Assembly: GCA_963742345.1 (NCBI GenBank)
Contig: CAVULO010000007.1
Location: 124,001-188,000 of the forward strand
Origin: Pseudolabrys sp963742345
GTDB taxonomy: Bacteria > Pseudomonadota > Alphaproteobacteria > Rhizobiales > Xanthobacteraceae
Length of the DNA stretch: 64,000 bases
Direction: 5' to 3'
Below, in pieces: positions 7,968 through 16,442 of this stretch. The translations under genes and the position numbers were made by a program. Under the pieces are notes generated by a model, which was not told the DNA's origin, made no database searches, and worked only from the letters and a program-made list of their open reading frames with translations. Position 1 is the first letter of the stretch; every line of letters begins with the position of its first letter.

Positions 7968-8779
7968 GTGGTCCGCCGCCTATCGAGGTGCGCGGCCTGC
8001 GCAAGGTGTTCCGCCAGACCACGACCGGACAATCCGTAGTCGCGATCGACCGCCTCGATCTAGCCATTGCGCCGCGCGAAGTTGTGGCAATCGTCGGCCA
8101 GACCGGCTGTGGCAAGTCCACATTCTTTGATCTGATGATCGGGTTGGAAGCTCCGAGCGGCGGGCTGATCCGTATTGGCGACAAAAGCCCGCACGCCGAC
8201 TTCGATCATTTCCGTGGCAGGATCGCGACCGTCTTCCAGCAGGACCGGCTGCTGCCCTGGCGGTCCGCGCTCGACAATGCAAAACTGCCGCTTGAACTCA
8301 TCGGTCTGCCTGAGGAAGAACAACGCGACCGCGCACTAACGTGGCTCGACCGCCTGGGCTTAGGCCAATTCACCAACGCCTATCCGCACGAATTGTCCGG
8401 CGGCATGCGACAGCGCGTGGCAATCGCCCGTGCCTTTGCAGTCCAGCCCGACATTCTGCTCGCCGACGAAGCTTTCGGCCATCTCGACGAGGTGACGGCT
8501 GCGGAACTGCGTGACACGTTTCTCGAGCTCGCGCGCGAGTGTGGTTCGACCGCGATCCTCATAACGCATCAACTGGAAGAGGCGATCGGTGTCGGTGACC
8601 GCATTGTGGTCTTCGGCAAGTCGGCGAAACTGCTCGCCGACATCCACGTCGTGCAGTGGCCTAAATCGAAATACGGATTGCTGCGCGAGGCGATCCAGTC
8701 GACGCTGCAAAACAATCGGCCCGATCCGCGGCTTAAGGACCCGAAATCAGCGCTGAAACGGAAAAAAGCCAAGCGCTAG
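7964..8779 (+). CDS. ABC transporter ATP-binding protein, SsuB-like
   Basis: 271-aa ABC ATPase. Walker A is GQTGCGKST (near 47), Q-loop FQQDRLLPWRS, signature LSGGMRQRVAIARAF (near 145) and Walker B LLADEAFGHLDE. LADEAFG replaces the more common LMDEPFG. ATG 7964 overlaps the permease stop and is preferred over an in-frame GTG at 7955. The C-terminus ends in a Lys/Arg-rich tail (KSALKRKKAKR). It completes the importer encoded from 6189. Its 3' end overlaps by four bases the convergent cyclase gene. Confidence 0.92.
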   Translation: MSGPPPIEVRGLRKVFRQTTTGQSVVAIDRLDLAIAPREVVAIVGQTGCGKSTFFDLMIGLEAPSGGLIRIGDKSPHADFDHFRGRIATVFQQDRLLPWRSALDNAKLPLELIGLPEEEQRDRALTWLDRLGLGQFTNAYPHELSGGMRQRVAIARAFAVQPDILLADEAFGHLDEVTAAELRDTFLELARECGSTAILITHQLEEAIGVGDRIVVFGKSAKLLADIHVVQWPKSKYGLLREAIQSTLQNNRPDPRLKDPKSALKRKKAKR

Positions 8780-9624
8780 GTCCGCATGATCGCCTTGGCG
8801 GCGTCGCCGACCGCCTCGACCGACATGTCGGTATCGAGAAAACAGACGATGCGGCAAGGGCAGCCCTCGAGGCCTTCGTAGCGCCACGGGAACGCGCCGA
8901 TCAGACACCGCTTGCCCAGCATCATCTCGATGTCGCCACCGAGATTTTCTGCGTGCAGCAGCCCTTCCTGAAAGGCCCAGCTGTGGAACGGAAACATGTC
9001 TTGCTGCACCTTGCGGCCCGATTTTTTGTGCGTGAATTCAAACGTGCCAAAAAATTCTGCCGGCGTTTTTCCGAATTTCTTGGTGAACTCATCGGCGAGG
9101 TCGGGTCGCATGCGGCGGATAGACGTGTTCATGGCGTGGTCGCAAGAGCCGCAATCCATGCCCCACCACCGGATCTTCTTTTTCAACATCCAGTGCAACG
9201 TGTCGAGATTGGGTCCCGGGTGATAGCAGAAATATTTCACCAGATCCTGCCGCGGCTGGCCTTCGTAATGCTTATGCCAGCCGGTGTGCAAAATGAGGAT
9301 GTCGCCCTCGCGAATATCGGCGCCAGCGCTTTCGAGCATCTCAGGCGTAATCACCGCCCAATCGTGCATGTGCTTCGAAATATCGACCACCACGCCGCGG
9401 TTGACCAGATAGTCGAGCGGCAGCGACGCCATGTCGCCTTTGCGATTGTCGGTTGCATGCATCGCGCCATCGAAATGCGTGCCGACATGCAGTGCAGTGT
9501 CGATGCGTTGCGCCACGATCATCTGTGTCTGCAAATTTTGCGCGTAATACATCTTGTTGCCGGCATAGCCGACCCAACCGGGCGTGTGCACATTCATGAC
9601 GTGGGAGAGGTCGATGATTTTCAT
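8776..9624 (-). CDS. Cyclase family protein (kynurenine formamidase-like)
   Basis: 282-aa member of the metal-dependent cyclase/KynB-like family. The signature HVGTHFDG near residues 48-55 supplies the metal ligands, followed by DILILHTGWHKHYEG and a GMDCGSCDHAMNTS stretch. Relatives hydrolyse N-formylkynurenine, isatin or cyclic amides. The chosen start (MKIIDLSHVMNVHTPGW) matches the usual family N-terminus (IDLSH); 28 extra codons upstream are open but uncharacteristic. It lies 34 nt downstream of the TauE-like gene on the same strand, so both are probably co-transcribed. Cytoplasmic; the exact substrate is unknown. Confidence 0.88.
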   Translation of the reverse strand: MKIIDLSHVMNVHTPGWVGYAGNKMYYAQNLQTQMIVAQRIDTALHVGTHFDGAMHATDNRKGDMASLPLDYLVNRGVVVDISKHMHDWAVITPEMLESAGADIREGDILILHTGWHKHYEGQPRQDLVKYFCYHPGPNLDTLHWMLKKKIRWWGMDCGSCDHAMNTSIRRMRPDLADEFTKKFGKTPAEFFGTFEFTHKKSGRKVQQDMFPFHSWAFQEGLLHAENLGGDIEMMLGKRCLIGAFPWRYEGLEGCPCRIVCFLDTDMSVEAVGDAAKAIMRT

Positions 9625-9658
9625 CACACGGGTCCTGATGACTTTATCGTCTAATCGA

Positions 9659-10402
9659 TCACAAGAGCTCGCGTAGCGCCAGATGCGCGCCGAGCAGCAG
9701 CAATCCAACGAAGAAGCACAGCCGGAAGGTCTCCGCCCGCACCTTGCCGCGCACCAATTGCCCTAACACCATGCCGACCAGCGCCGCGCCGAGCGCAACC
9801 AGCGACGGAAAGGCGAGCGACGAGCGCACCTGCCCGGCATAGGCGAGTGCCAAAGCCAGCGTTATCGTAGAGACGGTAAACGACAGCCCGAGCGCCTGCA
9901 CCATCTTGTCACGGTCGAACTGGAGGGATTGCACATAGGGCGTTCCCGGCATGACGAAGATGCCGGTCGCCACTGTAATCGCGCCGGTCGCCGTGCCCAT
10001 CAGCAACCCGAGCCAGGTTTCCGCGCGGCGCGGTACCGTGAAGTGGCCCTTGACCAGACCGAGCGCGGCATAAAGCACGAGCGCCAGCCCAAGCCAGACG
10101 GTCGCCCGGCCACTGTCGTCATGCGGGAGCAGCACCGCGCCAGCAAAAGTGCCCAAACAGATACCGGCGAGCATCGGCCATAGCCGCCGCGTCAGTGCGA
10201 GCAGCCCACCGCCAATGGCAGCCTGCCAGATATTCGTGACCAGCGACGGTACGACCAGGATCGCCGCCGCCTGCGCCGGCGTCATCAAGAGCCCGAGCAG
10301 GCCAATCGACACCGTCGGCAAGCCGAGGCCGATCACGCCCTTGACGAATCCTGCAAGCAGAAAGGCGCCAGCTGTGGCGGCGAGAATTGTGGCTGAGTCC
10401 AC
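9659..10402 (-). CDS. Sulfite exporter TauE/SafE family protein
   Basis: 247-aa membrane protein of the TauE/SafE (DUF81) family with about eight hydrophobic helices. GFVKGVIGLGLPTVS near residue 20 is the typical first repeat motif, and a related GTATGAITVATGIFVMPG starts the second half. I chose GTG at 10402 because an AAGAGGA ribosome site precedes it and the protein then starts directly with the first helix; the longer open frame adds 17 basic residues. Members export sulfite, sulfoacetate or other small organic anions. Being upstream of the cyclase gene, it may export a product of that enzyme, but this is inference. Confidence 0.88.
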   Translation of the reverse strand: MDSATILAATAGAFLLAGFVKGVIGLGLPTVSIGLLGLLMTPAQAAAILVVPSLVTNIWQAAIGGGLLALTRRLWPMLAGICLGTFAGAVLLPHDDSGRATVWLGLALVLYAALGLVKGHFTVPRRAETWLGLLMGTATGAITVATGIFVMPGTPYVQSLQFDRDKMVQALGLSFTVSTITLALALAYAGQVRSSLAFPSLVALGAALVGMVLGQLVRGKVRAETFRLCFFVGLLLLGAHLALRELL

Positions 10403-10566
10403 TCCGCGTCCTCTTCTTAGGGCGGCGGACCTTGCGGGATAGCGCGCTCTCACACAATGCGGATAGCTGCAACCCTGGTATTGCTTTCCGCGAAGCTGCT
10501 TCGTTGCCGCGCCGTGCGGTTCGGTGCCATACTTTTCAGCTACTCACTAGGCCGGAGCCGGGCTGA

Positions 10567-10935
10567 ATGTCAGAAGTATTTGTTGCCAAAGCCGCGCAAT
10601 TTCCCGACGGCGAACGCCGGATAATCACTCATGGCGCGCATGAAATCGGTGTTTTCCACTGGCAGGGCAAGTTCTACGCTTATGAGAACTTGTGCGTGCA
10701 CCAGGGCGGGCCCGCTTGCGAAGGCATCATGATGCACAAGGTCGAGGACGTGATTGGCCCCGATCGCGGCTGGCAAGGTCAGAAGTTTTCCTCCGACGAA
10801 ATACACTTCGTCTGCCCTTGGCATGGTTACGAATACAATCTCAAGACAGGCGAATGCGCCGCCGACCGAAGCCTGAAGCTGAGACGCTTCGAAGTGGTTC
10901 GCCGCGGGGAGGACATTTATGTCGTCGCAAACTGA
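10567..10935 (+). CDS. Rieske [2Fe-2S] protein with extended cluster loop
   Basis: 122-aa single-domain Rieske protein without signal peptide. The ligands are C43-V-H45 and C83-P-W-H86. The distance between H45 and C83 is 37 residues, whereas the standard Rieske pattern CxH-X15-17-CxxH is about half that; the insert (EGIMMHKVEDVIGPDRGWQG and on) is rich in charged residues and looks ordered. The downstream 82-aa gene overlaps it by 17 nt and an amidohydrolase follows. It probably acts as an electron carrier, or a lone ferredoxin component of an oxygenase, but no oxygenase large subunit is nearby. The function of the module is unknown. Confidence 0.9.
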   Translation: MSEVFVAKAAQFPDGERRIITHGAHEIGVFHWQGKFYAYENLCVHQGGPACEGIMMHKVEDVIGPDRGWQGQKFSSDEIHFVCPWHGYEYNLKTGECAADRSLKLRRFEVVRRGEDIYVVAN

Positions 10936-11167
10936 AACAATCACACGCACAAATGAACGCCCGAGCGACGCTGAAATTCAGAAAATGCTGGCGAATGCTG
11001 TACGGCTCTATGCCGAGCGCGCGGCTGAGCGAGATGACGCCCTACCTGCCTTTCCGCCTGAGGCGACAACTGCGACCGAGGTGATGGTGACGGTCACCGC
11101 AATGCTCAAGGCCGTCAACCTGCAAGTGTTCGAGCTTGGCATGTGGCAGGCCTGGTCGGGACAGTGA
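10919..11167 (+). CDS. Small uncharacterised protein (82 aa), partner of the Rieske protein
   Basis: 82-aa protein that I do not recognise. It overlaps the Rieske gene by 17 nt and has a very good ribosome site (GGGGAGGA) six bases before its ATG, inside the Rieske coding sequence, so it is translationally coupled. The N-terminal third is polar; the rest contains two predicted amphipathic helices (IQKMLANAVRLYAERAAERD and VMVTVTAMLKAVNLQVFELG). No Cys clusters, membrane segments or signal peptide are present. The tight coupling suggests it is a structural or assembly partner of the Rieske protein or of the amidohydrolase 34 nt further on. Confidence 0.75.
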   Translation: MSSQTETITRTNERPSDAEIQKMLANAVRLYAERAAERDDALPAFPPEATTATEVMVTVTAMLKAVNLQVFELGMWQAWSGQ

Positions 11168-11200
11168 TAGTGAATAAGAAGAAATCGAACGGGTAGACCG

Positions 11201-12415
11201 ATGGAACTTCCGCTCAGCGATTTTCGCCGCATGGAGGTCGAGGAATTCGACACCAGCAAACTGCTGGCGCATGCGGCCCAGCAGGCAACAGAGCGCGGCT
11301 ACAAAAATTTTCCGATCATCGACGTGGATTCGCACCACTACGAGAGCGAATCGATCGGAGAGATTCTCGACTACATGGACGACCCCGTGCTGCAACAGCT
11401 TGCGCGCAGCGCGCGGCAATCCAATGCCAAGAGCGTCGGCATGCTGCCGGCAGGCGTCGGCTATCAGGACATGGGCGGCCGCGTCATGCGCTACGCGGTT
11501 CGCGGCATGGAAAAAACCGAAGCCGGCGTGCACCGGGATATCGCATTAACGCGGCGCTGGATGGATGCCATAGGCATCGATGTGGCCGTGATGTTCCCAA
11601 CGCCTATGCTCCAGCTCGGACTGCACCCGCAAGTCGAAGTCGAGGTCGCGCTGGCGCGCGCCTATAATCGCTGGCTCACCGAACGGGTCCTGGCGCATGA
11701 GCCGCGCATCCGCTCCATGCTCTATCTGCCATTCAATGACGCAGACGCCGCCTTCCGGACCGTGCAGGAATTCGGCCAGAGCAAGGGTGTTGTCGGTTTT
11801 ATGGTGACGTCCGCGCGTTACCGTCCGGTGCACCACAATTCCTACATGAAGACCTACGCGTTGATGGAAGAGATGGGACTGCCGCTCGCGTTCCACGCTG
11901 GCTACAATTGGAACGATCAGACCGTGGGTATGATGAATCGTTTCATCTCGGTACACGCCCTTGGCTTCGTCTTCTACAACATGGTGCATCTTGCCAACTG
12001 GATCACCAATGGCTTACCGGAGCGGTTTCCCAAGCTGAAGGTGCTGTGGGTCGAAAGCGGCCTTGCCTGGGTGCCCTTCATGATGCAGCGCTTCGACAAC
12101 GAATACATGATGCGCTCGTCGGAGGCGCCAGCGCTAAAGAAAAAGCCGAGCGAGTACATGCGCGATATGTATTTCTCATCTCAGCCGATGGAAATGACCG
12201 ATATGGCGGCGCTCGAGCAAACCTTCCGCATGATCAAGGCGGAAACGCAATTGCTCTATTCGTCCGATTACCCGCACTGGGACTTCGATTTGCCTTCGAC
12301 AATTTACGATTTGCCTTTCCTGAACGAACAGGCCAAACGCAGCATACTGGGCGGCAATGCGATGAAGCTGTTCAACCTGAAACTGCCGGCGCAAAAGCTG
12401 GCGCGCGTCGCATAA
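11201..12415 (+). CDS. Amidohydrolase family protein (metal-dependent hydrolase/decarboxylase fold)
   Basis: 404-aa amidohydrolase_2-type TIM barrel. The N-terminal metal region reads PIIDVDSHHYESES (about 32-45) in place of the usual HxH; other conserved parts are GYNWNDQTVGMMN, a likely barrel His near HAGYNW, KLKVLWVESGLAWVPFM (about 280-297) and SSDYPHWDFD near residue 352, the Asp-containing end motif. Relatives include ACMSD, 4-oxalomesaconate hydratases and amide hydrolases. Together with the Rieske protein and the 82-aa protein upstream and the Bug binding protein downstream it appears to form a small catabolic operon. An alternative start exists at 11231. Substrate unknown. Confidence 0.88.
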   Translation: MELPLSDFRRMEVEEFDTSKLLAHAAQQATERGYKNFPIIDVDSHHYESESIGEILDYMDDPVLQQLARSARQSNAKSVGMLPAGVGYQDMGGRVMRYAVRGMEKTEAGVHRDIALTRRWMDAIGIDVAVMFPTPMLQLGLHPQVEVEVALARAYNRWLTERVLAHEPRIRSMLYLPFNDADAAFRTVQEFGQSKGVVGFMVTSARYRPVHHNSYMKTYALMEEMGLPLAFHAGYNWNDQTVGMMNRFISVHALGFVFYNMVHLANWITNGLPERFPKLKVLWVESGLAWVPFMMQRFDNEYMMRSSEAPALKKKPSEYMRDMYFSSQPMEMTDMAALEQTFRMIKAETQLLYSSDYPHWDFDLPSTIYDLPFLNEQAKRSILGGNAMKLFNLKLPAQKLARVA

Positions 12416-12442
12416 GCCGAATGAGGGCTTGAGGAGGAAAAG

Positions 12443-13414
12443 GTGCGCATACTTCTGGCGTTGATTTCGTCCGTGCTGGTTATCGTGTCTTCTGCGCGGG
12501 CGCAGGATGCCGCAGCCACTTTTCCCAACAGGCCGATCAAGATCATCGTCAGTGTACCAGCCGGGGGTGGCGTCGACACGGTTACGCGCATTGTTGCCGA
12601 AGGGCTGCATCAGAAGCTCGGCCAGCCGGTCATCGTGGAGAACCGCGCCGGTGCTGCCGGCAATATTGGTGCTGAAGTTGTGTTCACCTCCGATCCCGAC
12701 GGATACACGTTGCTGGCAGCGCAACCGGCGCCGCTCACGGTCAACCCGCTGCTTTACAAGAAGATGAATTTCGATCCGACGCAGTTCGAACCGGTAGCAA
12801 TCATGACTTCGATCGCCAATGTGCTTCTGGTGCGTCCGGATTTTCCCGCTAAAACCGCGCAGGAATTTATCGCCTACGTCAAAGCGAACCCAGGTAAGGT
12901 CAACTACGCCTCACAGGGCATCGGCACCACGTCTCACCTGACGACAGCACTGTTCGAGCGCGTCACCGGTACGAAGCTGGTGCACGTGCCCTATAAGGGC
13001 ACTGCCCCTGCGCTCAACGACATCATCGCCAGCCATGTCGACTTCATTTTCATGGAGCTTGCCTCAGCAATTAAACTGCACCAGGCCGACAAGGCGCGTA
13101 TTCTCGCGGTCGCCACTGACAAGCGCATCGCTAGCCTGCCGGATATACCGACGCTCGACGAAGCCGGGGTGAAAGGCTTCGAGTCCGGCACATGGAACGC
13201 GCTCGCCGCGCCGCCGAAGACCCCGGCTCCGGTGGTGGCAAAGCTCAACAAGGCAGTGAACGATGTGCTCCAGAGCCCCGAGGCGCAGGACCATTTCGCC
13301 AAGATCAACCTGCACGCCGCCGGCGGCTCGCCAGCCGAGGCCGCCGCCTTCATCAAGAAGGAAACCGAAGTTTGGGGTAGCGTGATCAAGGACGCCAATG
13401 TCGAGGCGCATTGA
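12443..13414 (+). CDS. Tripartite tricarboxylate transporter (Bug family) substrate-binding protein
   Basis: 323-aa periplasmic Bug/TctC-family binding protein. GTG start at 12443 with a strong GAGGAGG ribosome site; signal peptide to about residue 22 (SSARAQD). Family motifs: FPNRPIKIIVSVPAGGGVDT, VENRAGAAGNIGAEVV, VPYKGTAPALNDI and SLPDIPTLDEAGVKGFE. Such proteins bind carboxylates (citrate, aromatic acids, nicotinate and others) and work with TctAB permeases, none of which are encoded in the window; orphan Bug proteins are normal in beta- and alphaproteobacteria. It follows the amidohydrolase by 27 nt. Confidence 0.93.
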   Translation: MRILLALISSVLVIVSSARAQDAAATFPNRPIKIIVSVPAGGGVDTVTRIVAEGLHQKLGQPVIVENRAGAAGNIGAEVVFTSDPDGYTLLAAQPAPLTVNPLLYKKMNFDPTQFEPVAIMTSIANVLLVRPDFPAKTAQEFIAYVKANPGKVNYASQGIGTTSHLTTALFERVTGTKLVHVPYKGTAPALNDIIASHVDFIFMELASAIKLHQADKARILAVATDKRIASLPDIPTLDEAGVKGFESGTWNALAAPPKTPAPVVAKLNKAVNDVLQSPEAQDHFAKINLHAAGGSPAEAAAFIKKETEVWGSVIKDANVEAH

Positions 13415-13433
13415 AGGGCTTTTTGTCGCTTAG

Positions 13434-13510
13434 TGCGGGCCGGCCCTGCCTATGCGGGCAGGCCCAGCAGGTATCCAGAACTGGGTCCCCGCTGTCGCTG
13501 GGACTTGTTG
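13434..13510. repeat. Intergenic palindromic repeats
   Basis: After the Bug gene there is a hairpin CCTGCC-TATGCG-GGCAGG flanked by GGCC/GGCC, then an ACTGGGTCCCCGCTGTCGCTGGGAC stretch (in parts). The GGGTCCCCGC core resembles the repeat at 14922-14980 in inverse orientation, as expected for a dispersed palindromic element. No open reading frame lies here. Confidence 0.5.
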
Positions 13511-13597
13511 TTGCCGACAGCGCCGCCGACAAGGCATATAATGCACCGACCTCACCGGCGATAAGGCCGGAAATCGATACCGCGTAAGGAGACGACC

Positions 13598-14899
13598 ATG
13601 GACGAGAGAACGCGCGACCCCCTGCCGATCCGCGCCGAAGACGTTAACCCGCGCTACAACTGGGGACGCGCGCTGCCGGCTCTCGGCATCATGGGCGTCG
13701 ATTTCGAGGAGCGCGTCGACTATCGCCGTATGCACCGCTACCGGCTCGGCCGCGCCAAGCAGGTACTGGAGAAATCTGAATGCGGCGCGCTACTGGTGTT
13801 CGACGTCAACAACATCCGCTACCTCACCTCAACCAAGATCGGCGAGTGGGAGCGAGACAAAATCTGCCGCTGGGCGTTGCTCACCCGCGACAACGAACCG
13901 ATCCTCTGGGACTTCGGCTCGGCCGCCGTACACCACCGGCTTTACGCGCCGTGGCTCAAGCCCGAGAACTGCAAGGCCGGTTTACTCGGCTTGCGTGGCA
14001 CCGTTCAGCCGTCGTTCGGATTGATGGCCAAGCACGCCAAGGAGATCTTCGCGCTGCTTAAGGACGCTGGCGTCGAGAAGATGCCGGTCGGGGTCGACAT
14101 TATCGAGCCAGCGATGATGTTCGAATTGCAAAAGGCCGGCATGAAAATCGTCGACGGCCAGCAGATCATGCTGGAGGCGCGCGAGATCAAGTCTGCCGAC
14201 GAAATTGCGCTGTTGAACCGCGCCGCCGCGATGGTCGATGGCGCATATCACATGATCAGCGAGGAGCTTAAACCCGGTGTGCGCGAGAACGACATCGTCG
14301 CCAAAGTGAACGAGTTCCTCTATCGCCACGGCTCCGACGACGTGGAAGCAGTGAACGCCATTTCCGGCGAGCGCTGCAATCCGCATCCCCACAATTTCAG
14401 CGACCGCATGATCCGACCCGGTGATCAGGCATTCTTTGATATCCTTCAATCGTTCATGGGCTATCGCACCTGCTATTACCGCACCTTCAATGTCGGCCGC
14501 GCCACGCCCGCACAGCACGATGCTTACAAGAAGGCGCGCGAATGGCTCGACCGCGCCATCGAACTGATCAAGCCCGGCGTGATGACCGACGAGGTCGCGC
14601 GCGCCTGGCCGAAGGCGCAGGAGTTCGGCTTTCCCGATGAGCTGTCGGCGTTCGGCTTGCAGTTCGGCCATGGCCTCGGCCTGGCACTGCACGAGCGACC
14701 GATCATCTCACGCGTCGTCTCGCTCGATCACCCAACGGAGATCCGGGAAGGCATGGTGTTCGCGCTGGAAACTTATTGCCCGGCGACCGACGGCTTCTCC
14801 GGCGCACGTATCGAGGAAGAGATGGTGGTCACCGACAAAGGTTGCCGTGTGATCTCCTTGTTCCCGGCCGAGGAACTGCCGATCAGTCATCGGTACTAA
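13598..14899 (+). CDS. M24 family metallopeptidase-like protein (Xaa-Pro peptidase fold) with altered metal ligand
   Basis: 433-aa protein with a creatinase-like N-terminal domain (about 45-195) and an M24 pita-bread domain (about 200-430). The start has a clear AAGGAGACGACC ribosome site. Four of the five metal ligands are seen: D281 (FFDILQSF), H358 (FGHGLGL), E391 (FALETYC) and E406 (RIEEEMV). The second Asp, normally eleven residues after the first in GYxxDxxRT, is C292 here (GYRTCYYRTF). This argues against ordinary Xaa-Pro aminopeptidase chemistry; M24 relatives include creatinase, ectoine hydrolase and the DMSP lyase DddP. Probably a catabolic hydrolase or lyase; substrate unknown. Confidence 0.88.
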   Translation: MDERTRDPLPIRAEDVNPRYNWGRALPALGIMGVDFEERVDYRRMHRYRLGRAKQVLEKSECGALLVFDVNNIRYLTSTKIGEWERDKICRWALLTRDNEPILWDFGSAAVHHRLYAPWLKPENCKAGLLGLRGTVQPSFGLMAKHAKEIFALLKDAGVEKMPVGVDIIEPAMMFELQKAGMKIVDGQQIMLEAREIKSADEIALLNRAAAMVDGAYHMISEELKPGVRENDIVAKVNEFLYRHGSDDVEAVNAISGERCNPHPHNFSDRMIRPGDQAFFDILQSFMGYRTCYYRTFNVGRATPAQHDAYKKAREWLDRAIELIKPGVMTDEVARAWPKAQEFGFPDELSAFGLQFGHGLGLALHERPIISRVVSLDHPTEIREGMVFALETYCPATDGFSGARIEEEMVVTDKGCRVISLFPAEELPISHRY

Positions 14900-14921
14900 A
14901 AAGGCATTTCCGTAAGCGCCC

Positions 14922-14980
14922 GTCCCCGCGAACGCGGGGACCCAGCCCTTTTCCCAAACGGGAGTCCCGCTTGCGCGGGA
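14922..14980. repeat. Paired palindromic repeat (REP/RIP-like)
   Basis: Two hairpins lie between convergent genes: GTCCCCGCG-AA-CGCGGGGAC (14922-14941, 9-bp stem) and TCCCGC-TTGC-GCGGGA (14965-14980, 6-bp stem), followed by ATGAGCGG. This double palindrome with GGGGACCCAG and GGGAATGAGCGG borders is the common dispersed intergenic repeat of Bradyrhizobium-like genomes. It may also help end transcription from both sides, although no T tract follows. Confidence 0.65.
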
Positions 14981-14998
14981 ATGAGCGGAACCGCTTTA

Positions 14999-15850
14999 TC
15001 AAGTCTCCTTGCCGGCTATCCTACCCTGCGCCATCATTGCCGCCGGTAGCGCGACGCTCATGGAGTCAACCATAGAGGTCGGCATCAGGATTGTAGCGCC
15101 ACGTTCCTTGGTGGTTTCATAAATAATGTTCATTGCGCGCAAGTGGAGCGCCGCCGGCTCGCCGGCATAGGTTCTCGCCGCCTCGACGAATTTGGCCGCG
15201 ATCGCGGCTTCGGCAGATCCCAAGATCACACGCGCTTCCTTTTCCCGCTCGGCCTGCGCCTGGCGCGACATGGCGTCCTGCAAGGCAACGGGAATGGCGA
15301 CGTCACGGATCTCCACCGAATTGACCGAGATGCCCCAGTCGGCCGTCTTGCCTGCGATTTCGGTGCGCAGCACTTCGTCCGCCGCCTTGCGCTCCGCCAG
15401 CAGAGCTGACAGGTGTGATGACCCGATCATCTCGCGCAAACTTGTCTGCGAGACGCGGTCGATCGCCTCACGGTAATTGGTGATGTTGAGTGCGGCGCGC
15501 TGGGCATCGTGGACGTGCCAGAACACGATCGCATCTACATTGACCGGCACGGTGTCACGCGTAAGTGCCTGTTCGGCGTTAAAGGCCGTGGTCTGGATAC
15601 GCTCGTCGATGACGGCAGTCACGCTGTCGAGGACGGGAATAATCATGAACAGCCCGGGACCTTTCACGCTCGATAATTTGCCGGCGCGCAGGATCACGAA
15701 ACGCTCCCAGTTGTTCGCCATCTTGAGCGAAAACGCGATAAGCACCGCGAGAACGCCGAAACCAATGCCGGCAAGCTGCAAGCCGGCACCGAACAGCAGA
15801 ACACCGATGGCGGCGAAAACTATGGTGACGAGCGTGGTGATGGAATTCAT
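14999..15850 (-). CDS. Slipin / stomatin-like SPFH (band 7) protein
   Basis: 283-aa SPFH-domain protein. A hydrophobic N-terminal hairpin (ITTLVTIVFAAIGVLLFGAG and on, two short segments to about residue 40) is followed by the band-7 domain (FVILRAGKLSSVKGPGLFMI; DERIQTT; TRDTVPVNVDAIVFW) and a coiled-coil region (LQDAMSRQAQAEREKEARVI). The start at 15850 has a GGAG site; the frame is open 49 codons upstream but without a plausible start context. Slipins oligomerise at the inner membrane and usually pair with an NfeD protein; no nfeD is adjacent here. Probably membrane-quality or microdomain function. Confidence 0.9.
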   Translation of the reverse strand: MNSITTLVTIVFAAIGVLLFGAGLQLAGIGFGVLAVLIAFSLKMANNWERFVILRAGKLSSVKGPGLFMIIPVLDSVTAVIDERIQTTAFNAEQALTRDTVPVNVDAIVFWHVHDAQRAALNITNYREAIDRVSQTSLREMIGSSHLSALLAERKAADEVLRTEIAGKTADWGISVNSVEIRDVAIPVALQDAMSRQAQAEREKEARVILGSAEAAIAAKFVEAARTYAGEPAALHLRAMNIIYETTKERGATILMPTSMVDSMSVALPAAMMAQGRIAGKET

Positions 15851-15962
15851 GACAAAGCTCCGCGTTGCAATGATGAGCCGCGGCGCGGTCGGCGACAACG
15901 CCGTGCACCGGAGATACGGCTTATAAGCGAAACTACAAGACAGCGGTACGGAGTCGCCTCGG

Positions 15963-16418
15963 TTATGCCAGAAATTCGATTCCGTATTTGCCCGCAATCG
16001 CTTTGAAATCCGCTGCCGGCCCGCCTCGCCCGGCGGCTGTCATGGCGTCCGTCACTTCTTCGATGAAGGCATCAAAAATGCCGCCGGGTGACGAGATAAG
16101 CAGCTCACGACCTGTTTCCGGACCGATGCTCTTGATGCTGTGAGGCGTGCCGCGCGGCGCGAACATCATCTCACCGGGGCCGAGCATGAGTACGGCGTCT
16201 CCCAGCCGGCACTCGTAGTGGCCTTCGCAGACAATATGAGTTTCGTCATAGGTCGGGTGCCGGTGCAGGCTCGCCGCCGCGCCCGGCGGCTCAATGGCCT
16301 CGCACAGCGTGTAGGCACCGCCGGTCTCGGCAGCGCTCATCTTGACCGTCAGCGTGATGCGCCCGAGCTGGAAGGTCCTGCCCTCACCAGAACGAAAGTG
16401 CCGCGCCTCAATTGTCAT
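15963..16418 (-). CDS. Cupin domain-containing protein
   Basis: 151-aa single-domain cupin. Motif 1 reads SLHRHPTYDETHIVCEG (about 50-66), giving two His and a Glu as metal ligands, and motif 2 reads PRGTPHSIKSIG (about 88-99) with the last His. The C-terminus carries an acidic helix (FDAFIEEVTDAM) typical of small cupins resembling quercetinase/AraC-like sensor domains. No DNA-binding domain is present. Cytoplasmic. It is 24 nt downstream of the GST gene on the same strand, so the two may be co-transcribed. Substrate unknown. Confidence 0.85.
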   Translation of the reverse strand: MTIEARHFRSGEGRTFQLGRITLTVKMSAAETGGAYTLCEAIEPPGAAASLHRHPTYDETHIVCEGHYECRLGDAVLMLGPGEMMFAPRGTPHSIKSIGPETGRELLISSPGGIFDAFIEEVTDAMTAAGRGGPAADFKAIAGKYGIEFLA

Positions 16419-16442
16419 GAACGGTCCTTTGCCGACAATGGC

